Positions 60,592-64,000 of a stretch of DNA of 64,000 nt are shown piece after piece. Both the position numbers and the translations under genes were made by a program. The DNA lies in assembly GCF_900103005.1 (NCBI RefSeq), contig NZ_FMWL01000003.1, positions 247,184 through 311,183 of the forward strand, written 5' to 3'. The DNA comes from Acidaminobacter hydrogenoformans DSM 2784. GTDB taxonomy: Bacteria; Bacillota; Clostridia; Peptostreptococcales; Acidaminobacteraceae. The notes beneath the pieces were generated by a model. The model was given only the letters and a program-made list of their open reading frames with translations. It was not told where the DNA came from and made no database searches. How positions within the stretch are numbered: position 1 is the stretch's first letter; each line of letters begins with the position of its first letter.

Positions 60592-62639
60592 TTTCCATCA
60601 CTCCCAAACGTCAAAGCAATAATGGTCCCTTGTCCCTTCACGCTTTCAATTTCCATTTGTCCCTGGTTGTCCTCAACGATTTGCTTTGACAAAGGCAGGC
60701 CAATGCCGCTGCCCTTTGCCTTGGTCGTATAGAAGAGTTCGTACACATTAGCCAGCTCCTTAGGCGTCATGCCAATACCGTTATCTTCAATGGTGATTTT
60801 TACGCCTCCAGCGTGTCTTGCTGCGCTTAGCTTGATCCAGTGACCATCGGCAGCATGAGGCATTTCAAGCTTTTCATTAATGGCGTCAATGGCGTTCAGA
60901 AGCAAGTTTATGATCACTTGCTTGATCTGGTCCTGATCCACGTGAATGTAGAGCGATGCGTCCGCGTTCATGGCAAACTCAATGCCCTTGCTGGTCGCGG
61001 TATGCTGAAACAGCAGCACGCAGGACTCAAAGAGCTCCAGCACCTGCACACGGACTGGGCTGCGGGATTTAGGCCTGACGTAATCTATCAGGTTTTCAAT
61101 CAGCTTGCTGACGCGCTCCACCTCGTTTGGCACCACACGTACAAGCTGTTGCTGGAAGGCTTCGCTGTCCTTTTTCCTGGGCAGCAGCTCCACATAGGCT
61201 TTGATGGAGGTGAGAGGATTTCGGATTTCGTGGGCGATGCCTGAAATCATCTGGATTAAGGCTCTGTTTTTCTCTTCTTCAGCGATTTGCTCGCGCAGAA
61301 TTTTTTCCTCAGTGTAATCCTCTATGGTCAGGATGGCCCCACGCATGTGTTGGGCGTCGTCCCTCAGGGGATAGATGAAATAACGCAGTGCAAAGCGGCG
61401 GCCAAACGCTCTGTAGTCGAGCTCCTTGCCCATCAGGCTTTCACCCTCATTCAGGACATTTTCCAGGTTGCCTTCAAGCATTTTATCAAAAGGCGATAAA
61501 GCATAGACACGCTCTCCCACGGGAACCTCCTGCAAACCGCACAGCGCCAGCGCTGACTCATTCATTGCGGAAACACGGCCGTCCCTGTCCAAAATGGTGA
61601 TGCTTCGCGGGCTGCTCTCAAACATGAGGTCCTTTAGCTCCGTTGCATTCCTAATCTCAATGATCTTTCGCTCTAAGGCGTCGTTGGCGCTGCTCAGCGC
61701 CCGGGTCTTTTCCCCGACTTTTCGTTTCAGCTGGAGGTTGATGTAGCCAGCGACAGCCGCGATAAAGAAGGCCGACACAATGATCAGCAACATTATTATC
61801 AAATTTCTTTCAATCCGCTGCTGGTTTTCAAGGGCTTTGTCGTTGATCCAGGTGTTGTAAATTTCTTCATAGGCGCCGCTGAGCTTTAGGTCCCGCAGTG
61901 CCGCGTTCAGCATTGCGAGCTCTGTTGCCTTCGAGGCATCCATGCCAAGGTAGTAGTCTACTGGTGTCTCAAAGCTGTTGCTGATAGTGTATTGATGTTC
62001 AATGTTATATTTGTCGAGAAGGTACTCGGCAACGTGGCGAACGCCAATCATCATGTCCGCGCGGTCCATGATCAGAAGCTCAAAGACGGCCTGCTGGCTG
62101 AAGGCCTGATTGAAATTGGCTTTTTTGACGTTCTTGACGAATTCAAACTCGACTGAATCCCGTTCAACGGCGATCAGAACCGGTTCAATACCAAGGCGGT
62201 CTTTGTACTGCTCTATCTTTTCGTCCCGGGCGATGATGGAGATAGTTGAATTAACCAAGCTCTCGCTGAAGTCCATCTGATCTTCAAGCTGGCTTAAATA
62301 GCGGATACCCAAGATGCCGTCAATTTCCTTGTTCGTTAACTTTTCAATACTTTCATTGAGCGGCATGGGAACCAGCTCGAGCTTGAGTCCAGCGCTTTCT
62401 GATAAAGTACGTATTAAATCCAGGTTGAAGCCTTTATAGACGCCAGCCTCCTGAAACTGATAAGGGGGTAGGCTGGGATCAAAGGCGATCTGCAGGCTTT
62501 CTGAGGAGGATGATGATGAGGAGGAGGAGGCGGCGGGGACATTGATTGGGGTGGACGCGGCGCTCAGCTGAATGCCACTTTGAATAGCGATAGCACATGA
62601 TAAAACGAGCAATAGCCAGAGCCTTTTCAGAACGGTCAC
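60588..62639 (-). CDS. Histidine kinase with fused solute-binding (SBP_bac_3) domain
   Basis: Up to 683 residues. Signal helix, then a serine run (nine Ser at about 39-47, encoded by mixed TCC/TCA/TCT codons), a solute-binding family 3 domain (about 50-265; LQIAFDPSLPPYQFQEAGVYKGFNLDLIRTLSE), a transmembrane helix (about 285-303), coiled linker, PAS (about 330-440), H-box GIAHEIRNPLTSIKAY, N box NLLLNAIDAIN, G1 DNGIGMTPKE, G2 GSGIGLPLSKQIV. Start: the in-frame GTG at 62639 overlaps the AGGAGGTGA site and is too close. A CTG at 62630 lies at ideal distance and may be the real start. Partner of the regulator downstream; the domain suggests direct ligand sensing. Confidence 0.85.
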   Translation of the reverse strand: MTVLKRLWLLLVLSCAIAIQSGIQLSAASTPINVPAASSSSSSSSSESLQIAFDPSLPPYQFQEAGVYKGFNLDLIRTLSESAGLKLELVPMPLNESIEKLTNKEIDGILGIRYLSQLEDQMDFSESLVNSTISIIARDEKIEQYKDRLGIEPVLIAVERDSVEFEFVKNVKKANFNQAFSQQAVFELLIMDRADMMIGVRHVAEYLLDKYNIEHQYTISNSFETPVDYYLGMDASKATELAMLNAALRDLKLSGAYEEIYNTWINDKALENQQRIERNLIIMLLIIVSAFFIAAVAGYINLQLKRKVGEKTRALSSANDALERKIIEIRNATELKDLMFESSPRSITILDRDGRVSAMNESALALCGLQEVPVGERVYALSPFDKMLEGNLENVLNEGESLMGKELDYRAFGRRFALRYFIYPLRDDAQHMRGAILTIEDYTEEKILREQIAEEEKNRALIQMISGIAHEIRNPLTSIKAYVELLPRKKDSEAFQQQLVRVVPNEVERVSKLIENLIDYVRPKSRSPVRVQVLELFESCVLLFQHTATSKGIEFAMNADASLYIHVDQDQIKQVIINLLLNAIDAINEKLEMPHAADGHWIKLSAARHAGGVKITIEDNGIGMTPKELANVYELFYTTKAKGSGIGLPLSKQIVEDNQGQMEIESVKGQGTIIALTFGSDGN

Positions 62640-62761
62640 CTCCTACTTTGAAGGATTGCTTTTTAAAAGCGCAAAGTACATAGTGCCCGCCACCATGCGC
62701 TCCGCGCTTTTTTTGTTTTTGTTTTTGTGGCTGACACTGTCCTACTGCCGAATGGCTGTAT

Positions 62762-63478
62762 TCACTTCGTCAGTATGGGCAATGCTTCAATCCAGTTCTT
62801 TAATGTATTGAAGTCGCCCTGTCGGTGATGGGACAAATCTTCACTCCCTTTATGAATCAAATGGTCCGTTAAAAGGAAGGTGTCCATCCCCAGATCCGCG
62901 ACACAAAGATCCTCTTTGGCGTCATTGCCAACCATCAAACATTCGTGTGGCTCTTTTTTGAGTGCTTTAAGCACCCCTCGATAATAATCGAGATTGGGCT
63001 TGCTGTAGCTGCAGTTCTCATAAGTTGTGATCAGAGAGAAATCCTCCGGCTTCAGCCCCGCCCACTGAATTCTATAATGTGTGGCGATCGCAGGAAACAG
63101 CGGGTTCGTCGTCAACGCCAGGGTATAGCCTTTGTCTTTGAGCAGATCGACACATTCACGCGCCAGCGGGTTTTGGCTGGCGACTGCCTTTGCCTTGTCG
63201 AACTCCGTTTGGTAGAATTCTTCGAGGAGCGGCCTCAAGGCCTTGGCATCCCCTTCGTAGACGTTGTCAAAAACGCGCCAGAATTTCTCCTCGTTCGTCA
63301 TGAGACCGTCATTTCGAACCATGGCTTCGGTTCCGGTCCAGATGGCTTTAAAAAGCGGCTTGGGTTCAATGCCTCTGGCAGCCATCATTTTGCCCATTAG
63401 TCCAAAATAAGTCTCCAAAAATTGATCCTGATCCAAGGGGAGCAGGGTGCCGTCCAAATCGAACAAGACTGTATTCAC
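62762..63478 (-). CDS. HAD-superfamily hydrolase
   Basis: A 238-residue phosphatase-like protein. HAD motif I DLDGTLLP (Asp at 7 and 9), motif II in LALTTNP, motif III lysine in YSKPNLDYY and motif IV in VGNDAKEDL. The helical cap lies between motifs I and II (about 20-100). Members dephosphorylate small metabolites; the substrate is not evident. Start is a GTG at 63478 with GGAG about 12 bases upstream. Stands alone. Confidence 0.82.
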   Translation of the reverse strand: MNTVLFDLDGTLLPLDQDQFLETYFGLMGKMMAARGIEPKPLFKAIWTGTEAMVRNDGLMTNEEKFWRVFDNVYEGDAKALRPLLEEFYQTEFDKAKAVASQNPLARECVDLLKDKGYTLALTTNPLFPAIATHYRIQWAGLKPEDFSLITTYENCSYSKPNLDYYRGVLKALKKEPHECLMVGNDAKEDLCVADLGMDTFLLTDHLIHKGSEDLSHHRQGDFNTLKNWIEALPILTK

Positions 63479-63811
63479 TCTATCTCACAGCTCCGTTTCT
63501 ATGTGAAAATGGGGTTATCTGATGTTATAACTTATCCTTCAAAGTTTACCACATTCAAATTGAAAAAGGTAGTTTGGGCTCCGGCCCTGGAAGGTTTGGT
63601 TGGGGACAGGGGCTTTTGGTTGGGGACAGGCACCAACCAAAAGCCCCTGTCCCCAACCAAACCCTTTATCTAAAAAGGGGCTGTTGCATAATAGTCCCCA
63701 ATAGAAGGGACAGATGGAAATCAATTTTTGATGACCATCTGTCTTTTTTAGTTCAAAAAAATTAATCAGGACCGGCTCCAAGAGCCAGTCCCGATAGGGT
63801 ATAATTGATTT
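63479..63811. other. Intergenic region holding a repeat and an IS left end
   Basis: No gene. The repeat cluster at 63596-63661 is followed closely by the IS1182-like left end at 63677. A hairpin inside the element (ACAGATGG/CCATCTGT, 63709-63742, then TTTTTT) probably shields the transposase from outside transcription. Confidence 0.6.
63596..63661. repeat. GGTTGGGGACAGG repeat, long palindromic cluster
   Basis: Forward copies at 63596 and 63625 and a reverse copy at 63640-63661 (GCCCCTGTCCCCAACCAAAC) form a nearly perfect long hairpin. The largest copy in the window. Confidence 0.9.
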
Positions 63812-64000
63812 ATGCAGAACCAAATAACCCTAAATCATAATACCCCGAAAGTCCACTTTTGGCAACTGCCTATGAATTTTAGTGTGGGCACATTAATACC
63901 AGAAGATAGCAAGGTCAGACTGGCGTGCAAAATTATCGAAAGGATGGATTTAAGCACAATATCAAGCACCAAGCCTCAAAAAGGCAGAAAGCCAGCCGTT
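63677..64000 (+). mobile_element. IS1182-like insertion sequence, left end (cut by window edge)
   Basis: The outer end reads GGGGCTGTTGCATAATAG, a common type of terminus for this family. Then a strong subterminal hairpin, a leader and the transposase start. The right end lies outside the window. A degenerate solo end with the same hairpin is found at 40905-40990. Confidence 0.7.
63812..64000 (+). CDS. IS1182-family transposase, N-terminal part (cut by window edge)
   Basis: The first 63 codons are MQNQITLNHN onward, through FWQLPMNFSVGTLIPEDSKVRLACKIIERMD and ending GRKPAV. A start of this form, with a short polar leader, an L-P-x-D-x-x-V-R-type stretch and a Gly-Arg-x-x-Ala block near residue 60, is usual for IS1182/DUF772 transposases. 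The catalytic DDE part is outside the window, so intactness cannot be judged. The ribosome-binding site is weak. Confidence 0.7.
   Translation, partial: MQNQITLNHNTPKVHFWQLPMNFSVGTLIPEDSKVRLACKIIERMDLSTISSTKPQKGRKPAV

Noticed and set aside
3606..63661. The GGTTGGGGACAGG repeats as a CRISPR array
   Set aside because: Copies are scattered over 60 kb, occur in both orientations and have no regular spacers or cas genes.

Overview
The window looks like the chromosome of an anaerobic, amino-acid-using Firmicute, most likely class Clostridia. The evidence is consensus Bacillus/Clostridium-type ribosome-binding sites (AGGAGG), frequent TTG and GTG starts, a PerR box, GlnK/GlnL- and YcsG/YcsI-type genes otherwise known from Bacillus, a glycyl radical enzyme, a TAXI-type TRAP transporter and a heavy load of sigma-54 activators. 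No rRNA, tRNA or CRISPR array was seen. Species cannot be named from the sequence.

Layout. 0-6 kb: start of a membrane sensor, a GlnK/GlnL-like two-component pair, an esterase-like hydrolase, an EamA exporter, lipB and a small monooxygenase. 6-16 kb: a 5-oxoproline (pyroglutamate) catabolic operon (pxpA, pxpB, pxpC, ycsI-like, ycsG-like) preceded by a sigma-54 promoter and a perfect 15-bp inverted repeat, directly downstream of an SSS-family symporter, sensor kinase and NtrC-type activator operon. 16-21 kb: an M20 amidohydrolase with two membrane proteins (one DUF5058) and a divergent PucR-type regulator. 21-32 kb: pgsA, an EamA exporter, an orphan aconitase-swivel-like protein, citrate synthase, an NhaC-type antiporter with its own sensor kinase and NtrC-type regulator, a PAS-GGDEF protein and glutamate formimidoyltransferase. 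33-42 kb: a stalk-domain secreted protein, marR-ftsH, an OmpR-type regulator divergent from a YjiH transporter and Cache kinase, and hutG. 42-47.6 kb: a visibly A+T-rich islet with an NCS1 permease, a DUF917/S-Me-THD protein and a second PucR regulator. 47.6-55.3 kb: a glycyl radical enzyme with activase and GntR regulator, YitT, ribokinase, DUF454 and perR. 55.3-62.7 kb: a TAXI TRAP operon with a sigma-54 promoter, preceded by a sensor kinase/NtrC pair. 62.7-64 kb: a HAD hydrolase and the left end of an IS1182-like element.

How it works together. Three times in this window the same design recurs: a secondary transporter or catabolic operon, a sensor kinase (two of them carry a fused periplasmic solute-binding domain), an AAA+ sigma-54 activator, and a -24/-12 promoter with upstream dyads or repeats in front of the presumed target. 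The targets are pxp (5-oxoproline), NhaC (Na+/H+ exchange) and TRAP (carboxylate-type solutes). This points to a cell that senses external nutrients directly and switches uptake and catabolism through RpoN.

A second theme is a dispersed palindromic repeat with core GGTTGGGGACAGG, found at seven loci. Most copies are intergenic, but one is inserted in frame inside the glycyl-radical activase between its two ferredoxin clusters, and one supplies the last codons and stop of ribokinase. All functional calls rest on motif recognition by eye; no database search was run.
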